Assembly: GCF_002161765.1 (NCBI RefSeq)
Contig: NZ_NFIN01000003.1
Location: 142,220-206,219, forward strand
Reading direction: 5' to 3'
DNA length: 64,000 bases
From: Bacteroides sp. An322
GTDB taxonomy: Bacteria; Bacteroidota; Bacteroidia; Bacteroidales; Bacteroidaceae
Shown: in pieces, positions 45,120 through 52,611 of the stretch
How the letters are laid out: each line of letters starts with the position of its first letter
Numbering within the stretch: the first letter of the stretch is position 1
Translations under genes and position numbers: made by a program
The notes under the pieces: generated by a model
What the model was told of the DNA's origin: nothing
Database searches by the model: none
What the model saw: only the letters and a program-made list of their open reading frames with translations

Positions 45120-45172
45120 CATCAATACATTCCTTACACAGAAAAAACACATACACTTTAAAATCAGAAAAG

Positions 45173-45760
45173 ATGGATACAACAGATTTAGATTTGGAAT
45201 TGCAGCGGATGCGCTCCGGTCTGCCTTATAATGCGCATACTCCGGCTATGTATGCGTATCGCGATGAAGTGAAAAAGAAACTTCACCGGCTGAATGTGAC
45301 GGAATATCATACGGAGAAAATGCCGGAGGTATTACGTTCCCTGTTCCCTAATTCGGCTGCTGATTTCTATGTAGAGCCTCCCTTCTATTGCGATTATGGA
45401 GAAGGCATCTATGCTGCCGAAGGAGTGTTTATCAACTTCGGTGCCGTAATTCTCGATGGAGCAAAAGTTACGATTGGGAAAAAGACTTTGATTGCTCCGG
45501 GAGTACATATCTATACTGCCCAGCATCCGTTGGATGCGGATGAGCGTGCCGTATGGGAAAACTGCTTGCCTGTTACTATCGGAGAGCGATGCTGGATTGG
45601 CGGGCACGTTACTATCTGTCCGGGAGTGACAATCGGAGACCGATGTGTGATAGGTGCCGGTGCTGTTGTGGTCAACGATATCCCGGACGACTCCTTGGCT
45701 GTAGGCAATCCGGCTAAGGTCATCCGAAAGTTGAATCAGAAAAAAAATGTTACAAAATGA
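45173..45760 (+). CDS. Maltose/galactoside-type O-acetyltransferase (left-handed beta helix)
   Basis: A protein of about 195 residues when started at 45173, the ATG downstream of the -7 box. An N-terminal helical segment (DLDLELQRMRSGLPYNAH) precedes hexapeptide repeats (VTIGKKTLIAPGVHIYTA, and further units in VTICPGVTIGDRCVIGAGAVV), with the catalytic-type His in TAQHPLD and the CoA-binding loop ending in VGNPAKVIRKL. This is the LacA/Maa group, which acetylates sugars such as galactosides or maltose; the acceptor is unknown. It may be controlled by the adjacent XRE regulator. Confidence 0.92.
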   Translation: MDTTDLDLELQRMRSGLPYNAHTPAMYAYRDEVKKKLHRLNVTEYHTEKMPEVLRSLFPNSAADFYVEPPFYCDYGEGIYAAEGVFINFGAVILDGAKVTIGKKTLIAPGVHIYTAQHPLDADERAVWENCLPVTIGERCWIGGHVTICPGVTIGDRCVIGAGAVVVNDIPDDSLAVGNPAKVIRKLNQKKNVTK

Positions 45761-45770
45761 ACAAAATGCG

Positions 45771-45825
45771 AGCCGCAAAGACATAGGCAAATACTTATTT
45801 ATTCCTTGTGTCTTTGCGGCTTTTT
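45771..45825. terminator. Bidirectional terminator
   Basis: AGCCGCAAAGACA (45771-45783) pairs with TGTCTTTGCGGCT (45809-45821) and is followed by TTTTCC. It lies between the acetyltransferase gene and the convergent holA gene. The arms resemble the CACAGAGAC-type elements. Confidence 0.8.
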
Positions 45826-45857
45826 CCTATTTGGTAATTGGAGCATTTAGTGGGCTT

Positions 45858-46874
45858 TTAATGCAGTATCAGATATACTAATTCGCGCAACAGTTCCCCA
45901 TCGGAAATGGATGCATTGCCTACGCCTTTTGAGCGGACATCACACTGACGAATAGCCTCAATAATTCTCATTACCTTTACGCCTGTATACCGATGCATGG
46001 CAGCCTGATAGTCCCGGGCTTGCCAAGGAGAGCGTAAACTGAGTTGGGCAGCTATCCCTTGCTCGTTTTTCTCCGGAGCATAATAAGCCAACATCAGATT
46101 GGAGAAGAAATTAAATAATACAGCCAACGTTACTTGCAATGGATTGTTTTTCGGATTTTCTTCAAAGTATTTTACTATTTGATTTGCCTTGAACACATCT
46201 TTTTCAATCAAAGCATTCCGCAATTCGAAGTTATTGAAGTCCTTGCTGATGCCGATATTCCGCTCTATTTGTTCGGGAGTAATCCGCCGTTGTCCTTTCG
46301 GAAGCGTGATAATTAATTTTTCCAATTCGCCCGCCATCCTGTTCAAGTCCGTCCCGACAAATTCTGCCATCATCTCAGATGCCTTCGGTTCGATTTCTAC
46401 TTGTTTCCGTTTTAGATACGAAGTGATAAAACCCGGAAGTTGAGCATCCTTTAGCTTTTTCGATTCGAACAGCACGCCTGCCTTATCCAATTCAACTGTC
46501 AACTTTTTTCGTTTGTCCAGTGAGCCGTGTTTATAACAAATCACTAAAATAGTCGAAGGCATCGGCTTCTTCAGGTAATAAGACAGTTCTTCCAAATTCT
46601 TTAAATTTTGGGCTTCCTTAACGACTAACACTTGATATTTAGACATCATTGGATAGCGTTTTGCTGCGTTAATGACTGTGGCAATATCAGTATCAGAGCC
46701 ATATAGGACGGTTTGATTGAATTCCTTTTCAGTCTCGGTCAAAACATGTTCTAAAATGTAATCTGCGATGCGGTCGATATAATAATCTTCTTCTCCCATC
46801 AGGAAATAGACAGGAGCATATATTTTATTTTTCAAGTTTCGGGCGATTTCTTCGTATGTAGTCTCTTTTGCCAT
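45858..46874 (-). CDS. holA: DNA polymerase III subunit delta
   Basis: A 338-residue HolA/delta subunit of the clamp loader, which opens the beta clamp. The start YEEIARNLKNKIYAPVYFLMGEEDYYIDRIADYIL is typical, divided here by the beta strands of the RecA-like domain. The middle region (VEIEPKASEMMAEFVGTDLNRMAGELEKL) and helical collar domain (from NNPLQVTLAVLFNFFSN) follow. Conservation between holA genes is low, but the length and order fit. The promoter region to the HsdR-N gene is short (62 bases). Confidence 0.9.
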   Translation of the reverse strand: MAKETTYEEIARNLKNKIYAPVYFLMGEEDYYIDRIADYILEHVLTETEKEFNQTVLYGSDTDIATVINAAKRYPMMSKYQVLVVKEAQNLKNLEELSYYLKKPMPSTILVICYKHGSLDKRKKLTVELDKAGVLFESKKLKDAQLPGFITSYLKRKQVEIEPKASEMMAEFVGTDLNRMAGELEKLIITLPKGQRRITPEQIERNIGISKDFNNFELRNALIEKDVFKANQIVKYFEENPKNNPLQVTLAVLFNFFSNLMLAYYAPEKNEQGIAAQLSLRSPWQARDYQAAMHRYTGVKVMRIIEAIRQCDVRSKGVGNASISDGELLRELVYLILH

Positions 46875-46907
46875 AACTAAAGCCTTTCCTTTTCGTTATC
46901 TTTTTTG

Positions 46908-46915
46908 TATTTTTG
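46908..46915 (+). promoter_or_regulatory. -7 box of the HsdR-N-like gene
   Basis: TATTTTTG is a perfect -7 match, 21 bases before the ATG at 46937. It rules out the upstream TTG at 46913 as a start. Confidence 0.5.
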
Positions 46916-46936
46916 CGTAATAAAAACGATTTCTTT

Positions 46937-47404
46937 ATGATGCAAAAGTACGAAATGTTGGCTTTAAACCTACCTCCTTATCCGTTTAAAATATCTAATA
47001 GAGAAGGGAAAAAATTCATCTTCGATATGCTTCGTAAAAAGTATGTTGCCTTAACTCCCGAAGAATGGGTACGGCAGCATTTCACTCATTTGTTAGTAGA
47101 GCACAAAGGATACCCTCAAGGATTATTGGCAAATGAAGTGCAACTTAATTTGAACGGGACAAAAAAACGCTGTGATACGGTTCTGTACAACCGTGACCTG
47201 AGCGCCAAAATGATAGTGGAATATAAAGCGCCGAATGTAGAAATTACGCAAGCTGTATTCGACCAGATTACACGGTATAATATGGTATTGAAAGTCGATT
47301 ATTTGATTGTGACGAACGGCATCAATCACTATTGTTGCCACATTGATTATATCACGCATTCCTACCGTTTCTTACCTGGAATTCCTGATTATGTAGAACT
47401 ATAA
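46937..47404 (+). CDS. Lone HsdR N-terminal-type (PD-(D/E)xK-like) protein
   Basis: About 155 residues. The family is the type I restriction enzyme HsdR N-terminal domain (HSDR_N_2). Nuclease-like motifs are ANEVQL (Glu), CDTVLYN (Asp) and VEYKAP (Glu-x-Lys), followed by the conserved QITRYNMVLKVDYLIVTNG. There are no helicase, HsdM or HsdS genes nearby, so this is not a full restriction system. The stand-alone form is conserved in Bacteroidales; its role is unknown. Confidence 0.85.
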   Translation: MMQKYEMLALNLPPYPFKISNREGKKFIFDMLRKKYVALTPEEWVRQHFTHLLVEHKGYPQGLLANEVQLNLNGTKKRCDTVLYNRDLSAKMIVEYKAPNVEITQAVFDQITRYNMVLKVDYLIVTNGINHYCCHIDYITHSYRFLPGIPDYVEL

Positions 47405-47411
47405 CAATGAA

Positions 47412-47452
47412 GCTGTCTCAAAATGGATGCTAATTTTCATTTTGAGACAGCC
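47412..47452. terminator. Hairpin between convergent genes
   Basis: GCTGTCTCAAAATG (47412-47425) and CATTTTGAGACAGC (47439-47452) are exact reverse complements. It lacks a T run. Its sequence is related to the repeat at 52500-52605. Confidence 0.6.
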
Positions 47453-47477
47453 TCGTGTTACCTGTGTGCTATAAAAT

Positions 47478-48269
47478 TTACTTCTTCTTTGCTTCCAATT
47501 TATTTTCTTGAGCCACTCCTGCCAATTCCGGGTCAATCATGATGCGACCGCAATATTCACACACGATGATTTTCTTTCTCATGCGGATATCCAATTGTCT
47601 CTGAGGCGGAATCTTATTGAAGCAACCGCCGCATGCATCACGCTGTACGTAGGTAATTCCCAAACCGTTACGCGAATTCTTGCGAATACGTTTGAAGGCC
47701 TGGAGCAAACGAGGTTCGATAGTCGCTTCCAACGTTTTTGCCTTATCTCTTAACTTCTCCTCTTCTTGTTTAGTTTCCGAGATAATTTCGTCCAATTCAT
47801 TTTTTTTGGTTTCCAAATCCTTCTTTCTCTCTTCCAGTTTTTCGGTATTCTGCTCTATTTCCTGTTGTTTGGAAGCGATAGAAGCGGTATATTCCCTGAT
47901 ACGTTTTTCGCACAATTCAATTTCCAATGTCTGAAATTCAATTTCTTTAGTCAACACGTCATATTCACGATTGTTGCGTACATTATCTTGTTGTGCTTTA
48001 TACTTATCGACGGAAGCTTTAGCTGATTCGATTTCGATACGTTTAGTTGTCACGTTTGATTTCAGTTCTTCTATTTCACCTTTGATTTTCTCAATACGGG
48101 TACTCAATCCGGTCACTTCGTCTTCCAAGTCTTGCACTTCCAAAGGAAGCTCGCCTCTTAGAGTCTTGATTTTATCAATTTCAGACAACATGGTCTGCAA
48201 TTGGTACAACGCTTTCAATTTTTCTTCTACGCTCAGTTCGCTGGGATCTTTTTTTGCTTCTCTTGCCAT
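47478..48269 (-). CDS. Zinc-ribbon, coiled-coil protein (CdsZ/zf-RING_7 type)
   Basis: A 263-residue protein made of a long coiled coil (about 30-190, rich in Glu and Lys heptads) and a C-terminal four-cysteine zinc ribbon (DACGGCFNKI and IVCEYCGRIM). The family (zf-RING_7; CdsZ in Chlamydia) is widespread. A link to ribosome or DNA handling has been proposed elsewhere, but the role here is unknown. Its start is 2 bases after the Nif3-family gene stop, so the two are an operon. Confidence 0.88.
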   Translation of the reverse strand: MAREAKKDPSELSVEEKLKALYQLQTMLSEIDKIKTLRGELPLEVQDLEDEVTGLSTRIEKIKGEIEELKSNVTTKRIEIESAKASVDKYKAQQDNVRNNREYDVLTKEIEFQTLEIELCEKRIREYTASIASKQQEIEQNTEKLEERKKDLETKKNELDEIISETKQEEEKLRDKAKTLEATIEPRLLQAFKRIRKNSRNGLGITYVQRDACGGCFNKIPPQRQLDIRMRKKIIVCEYCGRIMIDPELAGVAQENKLEAKKK

Positions 48270-48271
48270 AA

Positions 48272-49366
48272 TTATAAATATTTAATCGGATTTGTATTGA
48301 TTCGGGTCATGCGGAGTTCCAATGCCGGAAACATCTTTTCCAGCAAAGAATAAATCAGTTCCTTGGTGTACTGCTCGCTCTCATAATGACCGATTTCTGC
48401 TATTAAAACACTGTTTTCGTAATAAAAATAGTCGTGGTATTTCACCTCGCCTGTGATGAACACATCAGCATGTTCCGATACAGCACGGGGCAATAGAAAA
48501 GCCCCTGCCCCTCCGCACAAAGCAACCTTCTGAATCAGTCTGCCCGTCATGCGCGAATGCTTCACACAGCCTACTTCGAAAGTCTGTTTGATGCGCCGCA
48601 AGAAGTCGCTTTCGGTTTCAGGCTCTTCCAATTCGCCTATTACTCCCGCTCCTGCTTGTGTCCATACATTTTGCACCGGATAAAAGTCGTATGCAGGTTC
48701 CTCGTATGGATGAGATGCCAGTAGCGCCCTTTCCGCCTCCCGTTTGCGATAGGCAGGAAGAATGGTTTCTATCCGCACTTCCTCTTCTTGATGCAATTCG
48801 CCTATTTTGCCGCAGAAAGGATGCGTGCCTTCGCCTGCACGGAAAGTCCCCTTCCCTTCTATATTATAACTGCACGAGTCGTAATCGCCGATACATCCGC
48901 AACCTGCTTTAAATAACGCATTACGTACTTCATCCGCTTGCTTCTGAGGCACAAATACTGCCAATTTTAACAATGCATTCTCTTTGGGTTCCAAGATGTG
49001 CACTTGTTTCAGTCCTATCTTCTCGGCTATCTTGAAATTGACGCCTTGCGGAGCATTATCCAAGTTGGTATGCATCGAGTAGACCACAATGTCATTTTTG
49101 ATGGCTTTGATGACACACCGTTCTACATAGTCTTTTCCTGTGACCGACTTAAATCCTTTAAAGACAAGCGGATGATGCGAGATAATCAGGTTGTACCCCA
49201 ATGTTATCGCTTCGTCCACCACGGCTTCGGTTACGTCCAGACACAACAAAGCCCCTGTAGCTTCCGCGTCTGTCAATCCTACTTGCAGGCCGGCATTGTC
49301 GAATCCGTCTTGCAAGGGCAGAGGCGCGAACATCTCAAGGGCATTCAGAATTTCCTTAATTTTCAT
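48272..49366 (-). CDS. Nif3-like dinuclear metal-centre protein
   Basis: A 364-residue Nif3/YqfO-family protein. The N-terminal half shows DNAGLQVG, and a conserved SHHPLVFKG holds metal-binding His residues; the C-terminal half has YHDYFYYENSVLIAEIGHYESE. A middle insertion (about 125-225), the YqfO-type domain, is present (MVFVPQKQADEVRNALFKAG-like). Members bind two metal ions in a hexamer; the reaction is unknown in most bacteria. The gene is the first of a two-gene operon and has the -7 box at 49389-49396. Confidence 0.9.
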   Translation of the reverse strand: MKIKEILNALEMFAPLPLQDGFDNAGLQVGLTDAEATGALLCLDVTEAVVDEAITLGYNLIISHHPLVFKGFKSVTGKDYVERCVIKAIKNDIVVYSMHTNLDNAPQGVNFKIAEKIGLKQVHILEPKENALLKLAVFVPQKQADEVRNALFKAGCGCIGDYDSCSYNIEGKGTFRAGEGTHPFCGKIGELHQEEEVRIETILPAYRKREAERALLASHPYEEPAYDFYPVQNVWTQAGAGVIGELEEPETESDFLRRIKQTFEVGCVKHSRMTGRLIQKVALCGGAGAFLLPRAVSEHADVFITGEVKYHDYFYYENSVLIAEIGHYESEQYTKELIYSLLEKMFPALELRMTRINTNPIKYL

Positions 49367-49704
49367 GTTCTACGAAAAATATTCGGTGCAAAGATAATGA
49401 AAAGCCGTGATATGGGAAAGTTTTCGAAGGAAAAATACGTTTCGAACTTTCTTTGTGAACGAATTTGCGAACGAATGCGGCTTCATCGGCTAACACATAC
49501 TGCTTCATCAGCCGACACATACGGCTTCATCAACCAATGCATGCGGCTTCGTTAATCAACGAAGCAAATATGTTTAAAAAAACAATGTCATCCTAAGCAA
49601 AGCGAAGACTCTCGTGTGCATCAACTGATGTTTCGAGCTCATTCACCTTGTTTAGAATGACAAAATGAAAGATGATTTTTATTTTGAGGTAATCCTCATG
49701 TTTT
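49367..49704. other. Intergenic region between the Nif3-family gene and proS
   Basis: The 338 bases hold a -7 box for the Nif3-family gene (TATCTTTG on the minus strand, complement of 49389-49396), the 22-bp repeat locus C (49463-49565), and a stretch at 49590-49690 with ATGTCATCCTAAGC and AGAATGACA, typical of dispersed Bacteroidetes intergenic repeats. No gene is supported. Confidence 0.6.
49463..49565. repeat. 22-bp periodic intergenic repeat, locus C (4 units)
   Basis: On the minus strand, units at 49463-49484, 49485-49506, 49507-49528 and 49529-49550 each begin with GAAGC, and a partial unit follows to 49565. Consensus read with locus B is close to GAAGCCGTATGYGT, then GCYGAT at the unit end. 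The phase is exact over four units. Confidence 0.7.
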
Positions 49705-51195
49705 TTAATACGCACGCGCAAATAATACACGGCGAGCAGAAGGTTTGCCTGTCAACATATCCACACCCGGAGTGAGGCTTTCTTCGTCTGCCTCAAACGG
49801 AATACAGCGGATAGTCGCTTTAGTTTCTTCTTTGATACGCTCTTCGGTTTCGGTCGTGCCGTCCCAGTGAGCCAAGATAAAGCCGCCCTTTTCGATTTGT
49901 TCCTTGAACTGGTCGTAAGTGTCCACCTTGACAATGTGCTCGTTGCGATACTTCAATGCTTTTTGATAGATATTTGCTTGGATTTCTTCCAACAAATTCT
50001 TTACATATTCTTCGATACCGTCACATGAACGGGTCTCTTTCTCCAACGTATCGCGGCGCATCAGCTCGATAGTGTTGTTTTCGAGGTCTCTGCCTCCCAT
50101 AGCCAGACGCACGGGAACGCCTTTCAACTCATAATCTGCGAATTTGAATCCCGGACGTTTGTTGTCGGCATTGTCATACTTCACAGAGATGCCCATGCTA
50201 CGCAGTTTTGCAACGATACCTTCCACTTTCGCGTCAATCTGCTTCAGTTGTTCGTCATTTTTATAGATAGGCACGATAACTACCTGAATCGGAGCTAAAT
50301 GCGGTGGCAAAACTAAACCATTGTCATCCGAATGGGTCATAATCAGTGCACCCATTAGACGGGTAGATACGCCCCATGAAGTAGCCCATACATAATCGAG
50401 TTTATTGTTTTTGTCGACAAACTGTACGTTGAATGCCTTTGCAAAGTTCTGCCCCAAGAAGTGAGACGTACCGCATTGCAATGCCTTGCCGTCCTGCATC
50501 AAGCCTTCAATGGTATAGGTATCCAATGCTCCCGCAAAACGTTCGTTGGCACTTTTCACACCCTTGATGACGGGCACTGCCATATATTTTTCTGCAAAAT
50601 CGCCATATACGTGAAGCATTTTTTGTGCTTCAGCTTCAGCTTCTTCACGAGTCGCATGTGCTGTATGTCCTTCTTGCCACAAGAATTCAGCCGTGCGCAA
50701 GAAGAGGCGGGTACGCATTTCCCAACGCATTACGTTTGCCCACTGGTTACACAAGATAGGCAGGTCTCGGTATGAGTTAATCCAGTTCTTATACGTGCTC
50801 CAAATGATGGTTTCCGAAGTGGGTCGGATAATCAGTTCTTCTTCCAGCTTAGCAGCAGGGTCAACGATGACACCTGAACCGTCTTCTGCATTTTTCAAAC
50901 GGTAGTGAGTAACCACCGCGCATTCCTTCGCGAAACCTTCTACGTGTTCCGCTTCACGGCTGAGGTAAGACTTTGGAATCAGCAAGGGAAAGTAAGCGTT
51001 GACGTGTCCCGTTTCCTTGAACATCGTGTCCAACTGATGTTGCATCTTTTCCCAGATTGCATATCCATAGGGTTTGATTACCATACAACCGCGCACAGGC
51101 GACTGTTCTGCTAAATCGGCTTTTACAACCAAGTCGTTATACCATTGTGAGTAATTCTCACTTCTTTTGGTCAGTTCTTTAAGTTCTTTTGCCAT
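49705..51195 (-). CDS. proS: Prolyl-tRNA synthetase
   Basis: A 496-residue class II aminoacyl-tRNA synthetase of the short, eukaryote/archaea-like ProRS type without the INS editing domain. Seen are the start [22 protein letters not shown], motif 2 near [25 protein letters not shown], split across its loop, the anticodon-binding region from [10 protein letters not shown] and a C-terminal domain ending LFARAY. It charges tRNA-Pro. The gene stands alone. Confidence 0.96.
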   Translation of the reverse strand: MAKELKELTKRSENYSQWYNDLVVKADLAEQSPVRGCMVIKPYGYAIWEKMQHQLDTMFKETGHVNAYFPLLIPKSYLSREAEHVEGFAKECAVVTHYRLKNAEDGSGVIVDPAAKLEEELIIRPTSETIIWSTYKNWINSYRDLPILCNQWANVMRWEMRTRLFLRTAEFLWQEGHTAHATREEAEAEAQKMLHVYGDFAEKYMAVPVIKGVKSANERFAGALDTYTIEGLMQDGKALQCGTSHFLGQNFAKAFNVQFVDKNNKLDYVWATSWGVSTRLMGALIMTHSDDNGLVLPPHLAPIQVVIVPIYKNDEQLKQIDAKVEGIVAKLRSMGISVKYDNADNKRPGFKFADYELKGVPVRLAMGGRDLENNTIELMRRDTLEKETRSCDGIEEYVKNLLEEIQANIYQKALKYRNEHIVKVDTYDQFKEQIEKGGFILAHWDGTTETEERIKEETKATIRCIPFEADEESLTPGVDMLTGKPSARRVLFARAY

Positions 51196-51274
51196 AAAAT
51201 TTATCTATTTATTTGTTGTTTCCTAATTGGTTTATCCCTAACTGTTTCGATAAATATATAAGAAATTTGGTCTG

Positions 51275-51282
51275 CAAAATTA
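51275..51282 (-). promoter_or_regulatory. -7 box of proS
   Basis: TAATTTTG (complement of 51275-51282) is a perfect TAnnTTTG match 80 bases before the ATG. No TTG at the -33 spacing. Confidence 0.4.
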
Positions 51283-51321
51283 GTAAAAAAGGTACTGATA
51301 GCCTATAAGAAAGCTGTTTTT

Positions 51322-52473
51322 TTATTCTTGATAATCGAAATACCACCAATAAGTATCGCCGAATTCCCTTCGCATTCCGTTCCGTTCCATAACAGAGGAA
51401 GCAAAATCGGTTTTCCGTTCATGGTATTCATCATATCGTTTTATTAGAATGCTGTCAGTTATGAGGAAGGGGCAATTCGGATGAGATTCACGGTACATTA
51501 AGAGGGCTTCCTTATAATAGCGGGATAATGTATCTTCTGTTTCATAAAAATCCGTTAAAGCCTTTCCGAATGCATCTATTTGTTTTTCAAGTAATAATGC
51601 GGATAAATAGTAATCCAATGCTGTATATTTGCCTGTGCCTCTATAACAGATGTTGCGTAAAAATTCCATCCGGTCTTCTCCTGTATACGGACGGACTCCG
51701 AGCAGATAATAAATGGAATCGTTGGTATAGCGTAATGTTTGCATAGAATCGTTGGCAAAAAAGAGTCCGTCTGAACGATAATATTGCGGATAAGCAAAAA
51801 GTTTTTCTCCTAACAGTCCGGCACGTGACATAGCTATAGAACGAAGTACAGTCAAGGTTCGTGTTGCTTCCAAAGACTTCTCTCCTACTTTCAGTACTTC
51901 TGTATATCGATGTTCACGCAGATAGCGTTCAGCTTCCAGTTCGTGATGGAACTTGCGGTTTGTATTTCCTATCAGAACCGTCATCAGGCAAAGCAGGATA
52001 AGGATGAGCAAATTGTAATTCATCAACGAAACAGGGTTGCTTTCTTTGTTCAATCGGTTTCTCAATAATCGGCGTAGCCAAAATACCAGCAGGCTGTAAA
52101 TCAGCAGAATGATAGGAAGTAACCAGCCCCAAGGCGTATGATAATCTTCTGTATAAATGTTTTTCCCTATATCTGTCAACACTCCTAAAATAAGGCATGA
52201 AGGCAAATAGGAAAATGCGCGTACATTGCCTTTTAATCCTAATAAGCAATTGACACCCCATCGAAGCAAAATTAAAATAAAGGTGATAATGATAGCACTA
52301 GCCAAAGGGGCAAAATGTGTTTTCCCGTGTGCTAATGAAAAATGCAATGCTTCTAAAACATCACGTTGAAAAACATATAAATAAACAAAGCTGAAAAGAG
52401 CAAAAAGAAAGCCGCACACAACGGTTTGTATGCGAGCGGCTTTCTTATAAGCAGTATGGATGTATTCACTCAT
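51322..52473 (-). CDS. Membrane protein with a TPR-like extracytoplasmic domain (DUF6057-like)
   Basis: A 383-residue protein. The N-terminal half has about five hydrophobic helices (for example QTVVCGFLFALFSFVYLYV and FAPLASAIIITFILILL), and the C-terminal half (from about 175) is soluble and helical, with tyrosine-rich TPR-like pairs (ERYLREHRYTEVLKVGEKS). It resembles uncharacterised Bacteroidales membrane proteins (DUF6057). No catalytic motif is seen. A repeat-rich spacer (52474-52611) separates it from glgB. Confidence 0.7.
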   Translation of the reverse strand: MSEYIHTAYKKAARIQTVVCGFLFALFSFVYLYVFQRDVLEALHFSLAHGKTHFAPLASAIIITFILILLRWGVNCLLGLKGNVRAFSYLPSCLILGVLTDIGKNIYTEDYHTPWGWLLPIILLIYSLLVFWLRRLLRNRLNKESNPVSLMNYNLLILILLCLMTVLIGNTNRKFHHELEAERYLREHRYTEVLKVGEKSLEATRTLTVLRSIAMSRAGLLGEKLFAYPQYYRSDGLFFANDSMQTLRYTNDSIYYLLGVRPYTGEDRMEFLRNICYRGTGKYTALDYYLSALLLEKQIDAFGKALTDFYETEDTLSRYYKEALLMYRESHPNCPFLITDSILIKRYDEYHERKTDFASSVMERNGMRREFGDTYWWYFDYQE

Positions 52474-52499
52474 ATTGGTTTGACTGGTGTTTTTTAGTT

Positions 52500-52605
52500 A
52501 GAGGCTGTGTCAAAATAGAAATTAGCTTTCATTTTGTCATCCTGAACGTAGTGAAGAATGACATTACTTTTTGATAGTAAATTTCCATTATGACACATCC
52601 TCATC
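52500..52605. repeat. Dispersed intergenic repeat (GGCTGTGTCAAAAT type)
   Basis: GAGGCTGTGTCA (52502-52513) and TGACACATCCTC at the other end (52591-52602) form outer arms. Inside lies TGTCATCCTGAACG with AAGAATGACA, a motif seen in many Bacteroidetes intergenic repeats. It may end transcription of glgB and of the neighbouring gene. Related pieces are at 47412-47452 and 49590-49690. Confidence 0.55.
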
Positions 52606-52611
52606 CAAGGA

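Noticed and set aside
44002..45172. XRE gene with its operators as part of a prophage
   Set aside because: No integrase, structural or lysis genes are near; pyrK and holA flank it in a housekeeping setting.
45101..45172. Upstream start of the acetyltransferase gene
   Set aside because: The ATG at 45101 precedes the -7 box at 45112-45119, so it would not be in the message.
46937..47404. HsdR-N protein as part of a type I restriction system
   Set aside because: No hsdM, hsdS or helicase part is present.
49463..49565. 22-bp periodic repeat as a CRISPR array
   Set aside because: The units touch each other without unique spacers and no cas genes lie nearby.
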